64,000 nt of DNA, from assembly GCA_017643305.1 (NCBI GenBank), contig JAEPNQ010000008.1, positions 1 through 64,000 on the forward strand, in the 5' to 3' direction. Below, in pieces: positions 33,373 through 42,179 of this stretch (its first letter is position 1; each line of letters opens with the position of its first letter). Below the pieces are notes generated by a model that did no database searches, had not been told where the DNA came from, and saw only the letters and a program-made list of their open reading frames with translations. The position numbers and the translations under genes are program-made. This DNA is from Marinibacterium sp. (GTDB lineage Bacteria > Pseudomonadota > Alphaproteobacteria > Rhodobacterales > Rhodobacteraceae).

Positions 33373-34356
33373 ATGTACAGCCAGGGTCTGATCGGAGCTG
33401 ACGGAAGCACCGAGGAAACGCCGGAATTTTTGGCAGCGTTCCAGAAACGGATCGATGCCGAGGAAAAGATCGAGCCCAATGATCTGATGCCTGAAGGGTA
33501 TCGCCGGACACTGATGCGCCAGATCGGCCAGCATGCGCATTCTGAAATTGTGGGCATGCTGCCCGAAGGCAATTGGATCACCCGCGCGCCAAGCCTGCGC
33601 CGCAAGGCTGCTTTGCTGGCTAAGGTTCAGGACGAAGGTGGCCACGGGCTATACCTGTATGCCGCTGCCGAAACGCTGGGCGTCAGCCGCGAGGAAATGA
33701 CAGAAGACCTGTTGAGCGGTAAGGCCAAGTATTCTTCGATCTTCAATTATCCCACGCTAACCTGGGCCGACATTGGTGCCATTGGCTGGCTGGTAGATGG
33801 CGCGGCTATCATGAACCAGATCCCGCTGTGCCGCTGTTCCTTTGGCCCCTATGCCCGCGCGATGATCCGTGTCTGCAAGGAAGAGAGTTTCCACCAGCGG
33901 CAGGGTTACGAGATTATGATGACACTGGCGCGCGGCACCGAGGAACAGAAAAGCATGGCGCAGGACGCACTGAACCGGTGGTGGTGGCCGTCGGTCATGA
34001 TGTTTGGCCCGCATGACGCGGAAAGCCAGCATTCTGACCAATCCATGGCGTGGAAGATCAAACGGTTCACCAATGACGAGCTGCGTCAGAAATTCATCGA
34101 TGCCACCGTGCCGCAAGCTGAATTCATCGGCCTGACCGTGCCCGACCCGGACCTGAAGTGGAACGAGGAAAAGGACGGCTATGACCATGGTCCGATTGAT
34201 TGGGATGAATTCTGGCGTGTGGTCAAAGGACATGGACCCATGGCCCGTGACCGGATCCGCGCCCGCCGCAAGGCCTGGGATGATGGCGCTTGGGTGCGCG
34301 AAGCTGCACTAGCCCACGCTGAAAAGCGCAAAGCCCGAAAAATAGCGGCAGAATAG
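33373..34356 (+). CDS. paaA: Phenylacetyl-CoA epoxidase subunit PaaA (catalytic)
   Basis: PaaA is the di-iron catalytic subunit of the multicomponent monooxygenase that epoxidises the ring of phenylacetyl-CoA. The 327-residue protein shows carboxylate/His ligands in '[19 protein letters not shown]' and '[20 protein letters not shown]' (ExxH) and '[20 protein letters not shown]' (second ExxH). The tail '[20 protein letters not shown]' also matches. ATG at 33373 follows 'gaggagcagcc'. First gene of paaABCDE. Confidence 0.96.
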   Translation: MYSQGLIGADGSTEETPEFLAAFQKRIDAEEKIEPNDLMPEGYRRTLMRQIGQHAHSEIVGMLPEGNWITRAPSLRRKAALLAKVQDEGGHGLYLYAAAETLGVSREEMTEDLLSGKAKYSSIFNYPTLTWADIGAIGWLVDGAAIMNQIPLCRCSFGPYARAMIRVCKEESFHQRQGYEIMMTLARGTEEQKSMAQDALNRWWWPSVMMFGPHDAESQHSDQSMAWKIKRFTNDELRQKFIDATVPQAEFIGLTVPDPDLKWNEEKDGYDHGPIDWDEFWRVVKGHGPMARDRIRARRKAWDDGAWVREAALAHAEKRKARKIAAE

Positions 34357-34373
34357 CCTTTTTTACCGTTGCA

Positions 34374-34432
34374 GCGAGGGGCCAGCCCCTCGCGCTCCCC
34401 GGGATATTTGTAGCAAGAGGAAGTAGCAAAGG
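34374..34432 (+). repeat. Hairpin plus 'GATATTT' intergenic repeat, copy 1
   Basis: A perfect 8-bp hairpin (gcgagggg-ccag-cccctcgc, 34374-34393) is followed by 'ctccccgggatatttgtagc' and a purine-rich 'aagaggaagtagcaaagg' that also serves as ribosome-binding region of paaB. Related sequence occurs at 41951 and, on the other strand, at 56616-56670. It resembles the dispersed element seen between genes throughout Rhodobacterales. Confidence 0.62.
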
Positions 34433-34433
34433 C

Positions 34434-34715
34434 ATGGCCAACGAGATGCCGCTCTGGGAAGTATTTATCCGACCACGCAACGGGCTAAGTCACAAGCATG
34501 TTGGGTCGATCCACGCTGCGGACGAGGTGCTCGCGCTCCAGGCCGCGCGGGATGTCTATACGCGGCGCGGCGAAGGCAATTCGATTTGGGTGGTGCCTTC
34601 TTCAGCGATCACCGCGTCGGACCCGGAACAGGCGAGCGAGAATTTTGAGCCTGGTGAAAAGATTTATCGCCACCCGACCTTCTACGACATCCCCGAAGAA
34701 GTGGGCCATATGTGA
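34434..34715 (+). CDS. paaB: Phenylacetyl-CoA epoxidase subunit PaaB
   Basis: PaaB is a small structural subunit of the PaaABC(D)E epoxidase and bridges PaaAC dimers. The 93-residue protein contains 'LWEVFIRPRNGLSHKHVGSI', 'ARDVYTRRGEGNSIWVVPSS' and 'KIYRHPTFYDIPEEVGHM', all family hallmarks. It begins two bases after a dispersed intergenic repeat and ends overlapping paaC (TGATG). Confidence 0.95.
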   Translation: MANEMPLWEVFIRPRNGLSHKHVGSIHAADEVLALQAARDVYTRRGEGNSIWVVPSSAITASDPEQASENFEPGEKIYRHPTFYDIPEEVGHM

Positions 34716-35449
34716 TGGCTTTGTTCGATGCGCTTCTGGAACTGGCGGATGACCATCTGGTGCTGGGCCACCGGTTGAGCGAATGGTGCGGCCACGCGCC
34801 GATGTTGGAAGAAGACCTCGCCATGCCCAACATGGCGCTGGATCTCATCGGCAGCGCACGGACGCTGTATGATTATGCCGGGCAGGTCGAGGGGAAAGGC
34901 CGGTCCGAAGATGACCTTGCCTATCTTCGGGGCGAACGGGAGTATCGCAATTGCCTGCTGGTGGAACGGCCCAACCGCGATTTCGCACATACCATGCTGC
35001 GGCAGCTTTATTTCGTGGCGTTTATGCACCCATACTGGACCGCAGCCGCCGACAGCTCAGACGAGGTTATCCGCGGGGTTGCCGGTAAGGCAGTCAAGGA
35101 AATGGCTTATCACATCCGGCATGCCGGTGAATGGGTGATCCGACTGGGCGACGGTACAGAGGAAAGTGCGCGGCGGATGGCGGACGCAGTCGATGACCTA
35201 CATCTCTATACAGGTGAATTGTTCGAAGCCGGGGCCGAAACGGATGATGACGTTCTGCCAGACCGCGCAGCGCTGCAACCCGCATGGGAAGTCACCATTG
35301 ACCACGTGTTTGGCGAAGCCGGCCTGACCCGCCCCGTGATTCCGCACCCGCAGACCGGCGGGCGCACCGGTCTGCATGGCGAAGACCTGGGCCATATGCT
35401 GGCGGACATGCAATCCACACATCGCGCGCATCCGGGGGCAACGTGGTAG
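34715..35449 (+). CDS. paaC: Phenylacetyl-CoA epoxidase subunit PaaC
   Basis: PaaC is the structural ferritin-like partner of PaaA. The 244-residue protein contains 'LADDHLVLGHRLSEWCGHAP', 'EEDLAMPNMALDLIGSARTL', 'REYRNCLLVERPNRDFAHTM' and 'KEMAYHIRHAGEWVIRLGDG'. The ATG at 34715 overlaps the paaB stop; a GTG one codon upstream is less likely. It overlaps paaD by seven bases. Confidence 0.95.
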   Translation: MALFDALLELADDHLVLGHRLSEWCGHAPMLEEDLAMPNMALDLIGSARTLYDYAGQVEGKGRSEDDLAYLRGEREYRNCLLVERPNRDFAHTMLRQLYFVAFMHPYWTAAADSSDEVIRGVAGKAVKEMAYHIRHAGEWVIRLGDGTEESARRMADAVDDLHLYTGELFEAGAETDDDVLPDRAALQPAWEVTIDHVFGEAGLTRPVIPHPQTGGRTGLHGEDLGHMLADMQSTHRAHPGATW

Positions 35450-35928
35450 TCCATCTGGACGCCAGCCGCGCCTGGGAGGCAGCGGCCAGGGTTCCAGACC
35501 CGGAGGTGCCGTGTGTCACCGTAGCCGACCTGGGCATCCTGCGCGATGTCCGGCTGGAAGACGGCGTGGCGGTTGCAGATGTGACGCCAACCTATTCTGG
35601 ATGCCCCGCGACACTGGCCATTGAACTGGCCATTGAGGCTGCAATGCGCGACGCGGGCTATGACGCGCGGATCAACCGCGTGCTCAGCCCAGCTTGGACT
35701 ACCGATTGGATCACTGAGGAAGGCCGGGAAAAGCTGCGGGCTTATGGCATTGCGCCGCCGGAAGGCTCCGCCTCCAAGCTGGCTCTGTTTGGTGCAACTG
35801 AGGTGACCTGCCCGCGCTGCGGGAGCCGCCAGACAGAACGGATTTCCGAGTTCGGATCAACCGCCTGCAAGGCCCAATATCGCTGCAGGTCCTGTGCCGA
35901 ACCCTTCGACTATTTCAAATGTATTTGA
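35443..35928 (+). CDS. paaD: Phenylacetate degradation protein PaaD (Fe-S assembly, MIP18/SufT-like)
   Basis: PaaD is needed for an active epoxidase, probably in iron-sulfur or di-iron maturation. The 161-residue protein has a DUF59/MIP18 domain ('VPDPEVPCVTVADLGILRDV', 'DVTPTYSGCPATLAIE') and a C-terminal zinc ribbon: 'TCPRCGS' followed by 'CRSCAEPF'. Start GTG 35443 lies inside the end of paaC, implying translational coupling. Length is typical. Confidence 0.93.
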   Translation: MVVHLDASRAWEAAARVPDPEVPCVTVADLGILRDVRLEDGVAVADVTPTYSGCPATLAIELAIEAAMRDAGYDARINRVLSPAWTTDWITEEGREKLRAYGIAPPEGSASKLALFGATEVTCPRCGSRQTERISEFGSTACKAQYRCRSCAEPFDYFKCI

Positions 35929-35935
35929 GACGCTC

Positions 35936-36985
35936 ATGTTCCACGACCTGACCCTTGCTGACGTTCGCGCCGAAACACCTGACAGCGTGGTGTTGACCTT
36001 TGATGTTCCGGCTGATCTGTCCGGTGCTTTTTCCTACCAGCCAGGCCAGTACGTGACGCTGCGGGCTGATGTTGATGGTACGGACCAGCGGCGCAACTAT
36101 TCTATCGCATCGCGGCCTGGAGCGCCTCTTTGTGTTGGGGTGAAACGGGTCGAAGATGGCGTGTTTTCGTCCTTTGCCCAATCGCTAAAACCTGGGGATA
36201 CGCTGGCCGTGATGCCACCAGAGGGGCGTTTTGTGTGCAAAAATCAAACAGATCTGGTGCTGATCGCCGCCGGATCCGGGATTACCCCATTAATCTCCAT
36301 AGCGTCGGATGCTTTGGCTCGAGGGGCACGGGTAACGCTGGTCTATGGTAACCGTCAGACCGAAACGATCATGTTTCGTGACACGCTGGACGCGTTGAAA
36401 GACCAGTATCTGGAACGATTTACCCTGATTCATATCCTGAGCCGTGAAGCGCAGGATGTTGCCCTGCTGAACGGGCGCGTTAATGGTGAAAAGATCGCAG
36501 CGCTGGCCCATGCCGGAGCGATTGATCTGCAGGGTAGCGATGGCATTTTCCTCTGCGGTCCGGGCGGGATGATCGACGATGTCGTGGAAGAACTGAAGTC
36601 GCAGGATGTAAAACCTGCGTTGGTCCATTTCGAACGGTTCACGATGGATGGCGAAGCGCCCCGGGCGCCGAAATCCCGTGCCGCTGAGGACGCCGCCGCG
36701 CATGGTGTGGCTGTGTCGGTGTATCTAGATGGAACACGCCGGGATTTCCAGTTTGAGGCGCAGGATGACACCGTAATTGACGCCGCCGAACGGCAGGGGC
36801 TGGAGCTGCCGTTTTCGTGCAAGGGCGGCATGTGCTGCACCTGCCGCTGCAAAGTCGCAGAAGGCAGTGCAGAGATGGCGGTGAACTATTCGCTGGAACC
36901 GTGGGAGCTGGAGGCGGGCTTTACCCTGGCCTGTCAGGCCCGCCCGACCAGCGAAAACCTGGTTCTGGACTTCGATGCCGCTTGA
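35936..36985 (+). CDS. paaE: Phenylacetyl-CoA epoxidase reductase subunit PaaE
   Basis: PaaE passes electrons from NADPH to the di-iron centre of PaaA. The 349-residue protein is a ferredoxin reductase followed by a plant-type ferredoxin. It has the flavin site 'RRNYSIASRPG', the NAD(P) site 'LIAAGSGITPLISIASDALA' and 'IFLCGPGGMIDDV'. The 2Fe-2S cluster is 'CKGGMCCTCRC' plus a distal Cys in 'FTLACQARP'. ATG at 35936 is seven bases after the paaD stop. Last gene of the operon; paaK, paaG, paaZ and paaJ are not in the window. Confidence 0.95.
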   Translation: MFHDLTLADVRAETPDSVVLTFDVPADLSGAFSYQPGQYVTLRADVDGTDQRRNYSIASRPGAPLCVGVKRVEDGVFSSFAQSLKPGDTLAVMPPEGRFVCKNQTDLVLIAAGSGITPLISIASDALARGARVTLVYGNRQTETIMFRDTLDALKDQYLERFTLIHILSREAQDVALLNGRVNGEKIAALAHAGAIDLQGSDGIFLCGPGGMIDDVVEELKSQDVKPALVHFERFTMDGEAPRAPKSRAAEDAAAHGVAVSVYLDGTRRDFQFEAQDDTVIDAAERQGLELPFSCKGGMCCTCRCKVAEGSAEMAVNYSLEPWELEAGFTLACQARPTSENLVLDFDAA

Positions 36986-37016
36986 TTTTTAGTCCCGCCC
37001 TGGTCCTACTTGGCAC

Positions 37017-37646
37017 ATGAGCGAAAAGGACCCAAGCCTGAATGCAGCTTATGACCTGCAATCACCTGATGATAATCGGCGGCTGTATGCGGATTGGGCG
37101 GAGACCTATGATTCGGGCTTTGCCGTCGATCATGATTATCGGCTGCATCTGATGACGGCGCGGGCGTTTCGTGATGCGGGCGGCCAAGGTCCAGTTTTGG
37201 ATGTTGGTGCCGGCACGGGGTTGGCAGGAGCGGTTCTGTCAGAACTGGGTATGGCCCCCATCGACGCCACCGATATTTCAGGCGAGATGCTGGACGTTGC
37301 GGAACGCAAGGACGTGTATCGCGACCTGTTTGTGGCTGATCTGCTGGAGGGTTTGCCGGTGCCGCGCGACAGCTATGCTGGTATTGTCAGCTCCGGAACA
37401 TTCACCCATGGCCATTTGGGTCCAGACGCCTTGGACGAATTACTGCGTGTGGCCCGGACCGGTGCCCAGTTTGCCATTTCCATCAATGCGGAACATTTCA
37501 CTGCCAAAGGGTTTGCTGCGAAGCTTGACGCGCTAGGAGATGCCATAACCAACCTGGCCCTGCCGGATACGCGGATTTACGGACCAAACGCAACCGACGA
37601 ACACAAGGATGACATGGCGTTTATCGCACTGTTCCAGAAGGGGTGA
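37017..37646 (+). CDS. Class I SAM-dependent methyltransferase
   Basis: The 209-residue protein has motif I 'GPVLDVGAGTGLAGAVLSEL', motif II region 'IDATDISGEMLDVAERKDVY' and 'YAGIVSSGTFTHGHLGPDAL'. The N-terminal 'LYADWAETYDSGF' is typical of small-molecule methyltransferases of the Methyltransf_25/11 families. Substrate unknown. It lies 31 bases after paaE on the same strand and may be read through from the paa operon, though a catabolic link is not evident. Confidence 0.83.
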   Translation: MSEKDPSLNAAYDLQSPDDNRRLYADWAETYDSGFAVDHDYRLHLMTARAFRDAGGQGPVLDVGAGTGLAGAVLSELGMAPIDATDISGEMLDVAERKDVYRDLFVADLLEGLPVPRDSYAGIVSSGTFTHGHLGPDALDELLRVARTGAQFAISINAEHFTAKGFAAKLDALGDAITNLALPDTRIYGPNATDEHKDDMAFIALFQKG

Positions 37647-37676
37647 TATAGCAGCCAAAGCCGGTACAGGGCCTGT

Positions 37677-38388
37677 TTACAACTTGCGTAAGGCGGGCGC
37701 GAAGATCCCTATCGGCTCTTTTAGTCCTTTTAGCACCCGGTGGGAGATTTCAGTGCTGTCGCCAGTCAAGGCGTTGGCGAAGGTTTCAGGATAGAGCACG
37801 GGCTGCTGCAATTCCCCAAACAGGCTTTCCACCTGCGTTGCGATGTTCACGGCCTGCCCCAAGCCGGTGAAATCAATCCGCTCTGCCGAGTCGACATTGC
37901 CGTATTGCACCGCGCCGAGATGCAATCCGATGCCAAAGATCAGACAGGGCGCCTGCAATCAGGTTGATCTTTTCCAGATCCGCATCGCTGAACCCGCAGG
38001 GCGTGGCACTGCTGACGATAAACAGGCCCGCTGGACCGGATGACATGTGCAGCAGGCGACCATAGTAATGTGAAAGCCCCTTTTTGCGAAATTCACGCAG
38101 CGCCTCCGGATCTTCGGGGCCAAGCGGGCCTTCCAACCGGCGGCGACAGGGCTGGCCTGTGGTGAATATCACTTCCAACGGACTGCCGCGATAGGCAGGG
38201 TTTTCTTCCGCACCGTGTTGGGATTCTATCGCCGGCACAACGCCCGATGCGCTTTTCCACGTGGCGCTGATCGCCATGACAAGAGGGTGCAACGTGCGCA
38301 CCGCCACCCTGATGCGGGCCAACAGCGCACCTTCAGCCTGCATCTTGTCGCCCAGTCCGGCCAACATCGCGTCCCGGTCCAGCAACAA
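37677..38388 (-). pseudogene. Class III cyclase remnant lacking the catalytic core
   Basis: The upstream frame carries an N-terminal sensory region ('ARIRVAVRTLHPLVMAISAT', 'GLSHYYGRLLHMSSGPAGLF', 'TPCGFSDADLEKINLIAGAL'); upstream codons to about 38460 also look coding. It then shifts to another frame holding only the C-terminal half of a class III catalytic domain ('GIGLHLGAVQYGNVDSAERI', 'DFTGLGQAVNIATQVESLFG'), ending at 37677. The first metal-binding Asp (FxDLxGFT) and the GDG loop are absent, so an internal deletion with loss of frame has removed the active site. Design resembles the intact cyclase at 16305-17558 without being a close copy. Confidence 0.78.
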
Positions 38389-38496
38389 CCGGCCCTCGCG
38401 TATCAGCCACTGGATGACGGAGACGGCATTCCAATCTTCGTTTCGTTCAGCACTTATCCGCGCAAGATAAAGTCCCGAAGGCGGCCAAAAACCCCA

Positions 38497-39285
38497 CTAG
38501 CGCCCTTTCCAGACCGGATCGCGTTTTTCAGCAAAGGCGCGGGCGCCTTCCATCTGGTCTTCGCTTTCATAAAGCACATCGACTGTGGCCAGTTGCCGTT
38601 GTGTGATCCGGTTAAGGGCATCCTGGAACTTAGCGTCTTCGGCGTCGCGTACGATTTCCTTGATTGCCGCATAAACCAGCGGTGGGCCACTGGCCAATAG
38701 GCGGGCCTGTTCCCAAACACGGTCCATCAGCCTGGCCCCCGGCACAATTTCGTTCACCAGCCCCCAACGATGTGCCTCCTCCACATCGAACCAACGGCCG
38801 GTAAGCAGAAGCTCCATCGCAATGTGATAGGGCACGCGTTTGGGCAGCTTGATGCTGGCTGCATCCGCGACCGTACCGGACCGGATTTCGGGAAAGGCAA
38901 AGGTGGCGTGGTCGGCGGCGATGATGATGTCCGCGCTCATCGCCAGCTCCAACCCGCCGCCACAGGCAATACCGTTGACTGCTGCGATCACCGGCTTGTT
39001 CATGTCTCGCATTTCCTGCAGGCCACCGAACCCACCAACGCCATAATCCCCATCCACGGCATCCCCACCAGCAGCGGCCTTCAGATCCCATCCGGGGCAG
39101 AAGAATTTGTCACCACCGCCGGTGATGATCGCAACGCGCAGGTCGTTGTTGTCGCGGAAATCGCGAAACACTTCGCCCATGATCCGGCTGGTTTGCAGAT
39201 CAATTGCATTTGCCTTGGGCCGGTCCAGCGTGACCTCCAGAATGGCGCCGTCCTGACGGGTCTTCACCGGGCATTGATCGGTCAT
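38497..39285 (-). CDS. caiD: Carnitinyl-CoA dehydratase-like crotonase
   Basis: The 262-residue crotonase closely resembles E. coli CaiD, which hydrates crotonobetainyl-CoA to carnitinyl-CoA. Shared marks are 'GAILEVTLDRPKANAIDLQT', 'FFCPGWDLKAAAGGDAVDGD' with 'GVGGFGGLQEM', 'KPVIAAVNGIACGGGLELAM' and the exact tail 'AFAEKRDPVWKGR'. Oxyanion-hole and catalytic region 'FAFPEIRSGTVADAASIKLP' follow. The start overlaps the DJ-1 gene stop by four bases (ATGA), so it closes a tightly packed minus-strand operon. Substrate inference rests on family resemblance; other 3-hydroxyacyl-CoA substrates are possible. Confidence 0.87.
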   Translation of the reverse strand: MTDQCPVKTRQDGAILEVTLDRPKANAIDLQTSRIMGEVFRDFRDNNDLRVAIITGGGDKFFCPGWDLKAAAGGDAVDGDYGVGGFGGLQEMRDMNKPVIAAVNGIACGGGLELAMSADIIIAADHATFAFPEIRSGTVADAASIKLPKRVPYHIAMELLLTGRWFDVEEAHRWGLVNEIVPGARLMDRVWEQARLLASGPPLVYAAIKEIVRDAEDAKFQDALNRITQRQLATVDVLYESEDQMEGARAFAEKRDPVWKGR

Positions 39286-39893
39286 GTTACGGGCTTCTCA
39301 ATTGCGAAAGGATCATTATCTGGGTCTTTGTTGCGGGTGTATTCCGCCCAGCGTGCAGCGTTTGCGGCAGCCGCTTCCCCTAGATGGTCTGCAAGGATGG
39401 CCAAAGCCATATCCATCCCGGCCGACACTCCGGAAGAGGTGTAGATATTGCCATCAACCACCCACCGCGCCTGCCGCTGCCAATCTACCCCGCCGCATTG
39501 GTCGGCGACCCAGTCGAACGCCAGCTTATTGGTGGTTGCCTTGCGCCCATCCAGAACCCCGGCCTTGGCCAGCAAAAGCGACCCTGTGCAGACAGAAGTG
39601 ACATAAGCCGCCTTTTTTGACTGGTCCGCCAGCCAGGATAGGAAAGCCGGTTCGCCATCCACATGGCGCGTGCCAACGCCACCCGGCACAAGCAGGATGT
39701 CATAGTCACGCTCGCCATCCATCCCGTCCTGCGCGACGGTGGCTGGCCCGCCAGATGCAAGCACCGGACCAGCCTGCAACGCCACCGTGCGAATTTCAAA
39801 GTCTTCGCGAAAATAAGAAAACATCTCTAACGGACCATACAGGTCCAGCATTTCGAATTCCGGGAAAACCACGGCTGCAATCGTGCGTTTCAT
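39282..39893 (-). CDS. DJ-1/PfpI superfamily protein (isonitrile hydratase-like)
   Basis: The 203-residue single-domain class I glutamine amidotransferase-like protein has the reactive Cys102 in 'YVTSVCTGSLLLAKAG' and Glu14 in 'VFPEFEMLDLYGPLEMF'. This is the arrangement of the isonitrile hydratase / GlxA N-domain branch. There is no AraC-type DNA-binding domain, so it should be an enzyme and not a regulator. ATG at 39893 overlaps the ligase stop (TGATG); a GTG one codon upstream is the other option. Function in the operon unknown. Confidence 0.85.
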   Translation of the reverse strand: MKRTIAAVVFPEFEMLDLYGPLEMFSYFREDFEIRTVALQAGPVLASGGPATVAQDGMDGERDYDILLVPGGVGTRHVDGEPAFLSWLADQSKKAAYVTSVCTGSLLLAKAGVLDGRKATTNKLAFDWVADQCGGVDWQRQARWVVDGNIYTSSGVSAGMDMALAILADHLGEAAAANAARWAEYTRNKDPDNDPFAIEKPVT

Positions 39894-41914
39894 CACTCCT
39901 CCAATGCCAATCGGATTAGGGCATCCACCGCGATCGCCGCGTTCGGCGTGCAGATCAGCGGGTTGATCTCAACCTCTTCCAACCGGTCGGCATGGGCAAC
40001 CACATAATCCTGTAACGTCATGATCGTCGAGACGACGGCCTGCAGATCCGCCGCGGGATTGCCACGATAGCCAGACAGCAGAACCGCGCAATTCAGACTG
40101 GTTAGAGCCTGTTTTACTTCCGTTTCTATGGCTGGAACCAATAGCGAAGCGCTGTCTTGCAAGACCTCTGTCATCACCCCACCGGCGGCAACGGTCAACA
40201 CGAACCCATGCGCTGCGTCGCGCGTGATGCCCACCAGCAATTCCGCCACCGCGCCGGTCACCATTTCCTCGACCAGGAAAGTGTCGGTCCCGATCTCACG
40301 CGCGGCCTCCGCAACCTCATCCACTGCCAGCCCTAGCCGGACTGCCCCATGCTCAGTCTTATGGGCCAGCCCAGTACCTTTAAGCACCACGGATCCGCCC
40401 AACCGCTCCACCGCATGCGCGGCCTGGTCAGGGCTTTGCGCCACCTCACCCCTGGGAACAGGAATGCCATACGCGGCTAAATCCGATTTGGCCTGCGCCT
40501 CTGAAAGAGTCGCAGCGATACGGTCCCCACCGGGCAGGACCAGCGGCTGCTCCGCAGGCGGCTGCCGCCGCGCCAACGCATCCAACGCGTTTATTCCGGC
40601 GCGCAGACCGTATATTGGCACAATCCCAGCTGTCTGCAGCCGTGTGGCCACATGATCCGGCATCAGTTCCGGCAGTGTCGCGGCCACAGCATAGGACCGC
40701 CCGGTCCGCGCCTGCGCTGTGATAACTGCTTCGGTCGCACATTCCCAATCCGCGTCATCCGTATGCGGGTAATCCGTAATCAGGATGCTCAAATCTATCT
40801 CCGGTGCGGACATTCCGGCAAAGGTATCCGCCATCGCTGCCGTGTCGCGCCAAATATAGGTGTGGTAATCAATCGGGTTGCTCAGCGCCACTTTTGGTCC
40901 CAAGGCAGCCCGCAATGCGCTGCGCTGGCCTTCCTTCAGCGGGGGAAACCGCAATTGGCTGCTGTCGGCAGTATCGGCGATCAGGCTCGCCTCCCCCCCC
41001 GAACAGCTGAGCCCGGCAATCGTGCCCCGCGCCATGTCCACCCCCATATGCGCGACCTTCAGTGCCTCCAGAAAGGTTTCCAGATCGTACACCTGCGCCG
41101 CCCCCAGCCGCGTGAGCAGAGCCGTCGCCCCCACATGCCCACCGGCCAGGGACGCGGTATGCGATATAGTGGCCTCGCGCGCATGTTGGGTCTTGCCAAC
41201 CTTCAAAGCCACCAGAGCCACGCCTTTGTCACGCGCCCGGCGCGCTAGGGCTTCCCAGCCTCGCAAGTTGGTGAAGCCTTCGATATGCAGCCCAATCGCC
41301 GTCACGCGCGGATCGTCTAACAGTGTCATCGCGATCTGCGCCTGGTCTGTCTGCGCCATATTTCCGCATGTCACCATGTAGGCAATCGGCAAGTGCCGCT
41401 TCTGCATGGTTAGATTGATCGCGATGTTGGAGCTTTGCGTCAGGATCGCGACACCGCGATCCACAGGTTGCATACCATGCTGATCTGGCCAGATTGCGAC
41501 CCTATCAAGTGCATTTATCAACCCATAGCAATTTGGTCCTAGGATCGACATATCCTCGGCAGCGGCAACAAGATTTGCCTGAAGATCTTCGCCATCGACC
41601 AGTTCCGCCTGCGCCTCAGAAAAACCCGAGGCAAAGCACACCGCGCCACCTGCATCCAATTCGCGCAGCACCTTGACAGTTTCGATAGTCGCGTTGCGAT
41701 TGATCCCAATAAAGGCGGCGTCGATCGGGCCATCGTAATCTTCCAGCCTTTTTAGCGCCTGAGTTCCCGCAATCTTCTTACCCGTAGGATGCACCGGGAA
41801 AATATTGCCTGCATAGCCAATGCGCTGCGCCGCCCCGATGATCGAGGCGCACCAGGCGCCACCACCAATTACGGCAATGGAGCGGGGATTCAACAGTCGG
41901 CGAAGATCACGCAT
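39893..41914 (-). CDS. NDP-forming acyl-CoA ligase family protein (acetate-CoA ligase-like)
   Basis: The 673-residue protein has the fused architecture of ADP-forming acyl-CoA synthetases. It has an N-terminal CoA-binding Rossmann domain ('LLNPRSIAVIGGGAWCASII', 'MSILGPNCYGLINAL') and succinyl-CoA-ligase-like domains with a probable phospho-His in 'ATISHTASLAGGH'. A C-terminal ATP-grasp domain follows ('AAYGIPVPRGEVAQSPDQAA', 'GGSVVLKGTGLAHKTEHGAV', 'DRLEEVEINPLICTPNAAIA'). It would activate a carboxylic acid as the CoA thioester for the adjacent CaiD and acyl-CoA dehydrogenase. Substrate unproven; a trimethylammonium acid such as gamma-butyrobetaine or crotonobetaine is the context-based guess. 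Confidence 0.87.
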   Translation of the reverse strand: MRDLRRLLNPRSIAVIGGGAWCASIIGAAQRIGYAGNIFPVHPTGKKIAGTQALKRLEDYDGPIDAAFIGINRNATIETVKVLRELDAGGAVCFASGFSEAQAELVDGEDLQANLVAAAEDMSILGPNCYGLINALDRVAIWPDQHGMQPVDRGVAILTQSSNIAINLTMQKRHLPIAYMVTCGNMAQTDQAQIAMTLLDDPRVTAIGLHIEGFTNLRGWEALARRARDKGVALVALKVGKTQHAREATISHTASLAGGHVGATALLTRLGAAQVYDLETFLEALKVAHMGVDMARGTIAGLSCSGGEASLIADTADSSQLRFPPLKEGQRSALRAALGPKVALSNPIDYHTYIWRDTAAMADTFAGMSAPEIDLSILITDYPHTDDADWECATEAVITAQARTGRSYAVAATLPELMPDHVATRLQTAGIVPIYGLRAGINALDALARRQPPAEQPLVLPGGDRIAATLSEAQAKSDLAAYGIPVPRGEVAQSPDQAAHAVERLGGSVVLKGTGLAHKTEHGAVRLGLAVDEVAEAAREIGTDTFLVEEMVTGAVAELLVGITRDAAHGFVLTVAAGGVMTEVLQDSASLLVPAIETEVKQALTSLNCAVLLSGYRGNPAADLQAVVSTIMTLQDYVVAHADRLEEVEINPLICTPNAAIAVDALIRLALEE

Positions 41915-41950
41915 TGTGGCACCTAAAGTGGCACAGCTTCCTGACCGTCG

Positions 41951-41990
41951 GCGGTGATATTTGGAGCAAGAGCAAGTAACGAAGCATTAA
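41951..41990 (+). repeat. 'GATATTT' intergenic repeat, copy 2
   Basis: The sequence 'gcggtgatatttggagcaag' followed by 'agcaagtaacgaagc' matches copy 1 at 34374-34432 over its single-stranded half, without the strong hairpin. It lies in the 265-base gap inside the minus-strand operon but on the plus orientation. The rest of that gap (41915-42179) holds no supportable gene. It has G-rich and CTCTTC-rich tracts that could form loose hairpins. Confidence 0.45.
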
Positions 41991-42179
41991 GTTTAATCCG
42001 CGAAAAGAGACTTACGGTACAGAGGGGACGCCTATGACCGTGCAAGGGGAAGAGGATTCTCTTCTGTCGAGGGGGTCGCAAATGCGCTGTCTCCTCTTCC
42101 TTTTGCTGACAATATCCCGGGGGGTTGGAGAGGCTGGCCCCCCGTTCCTGTCGGTGCAGCGCAAGCGCACCGAAACCAT

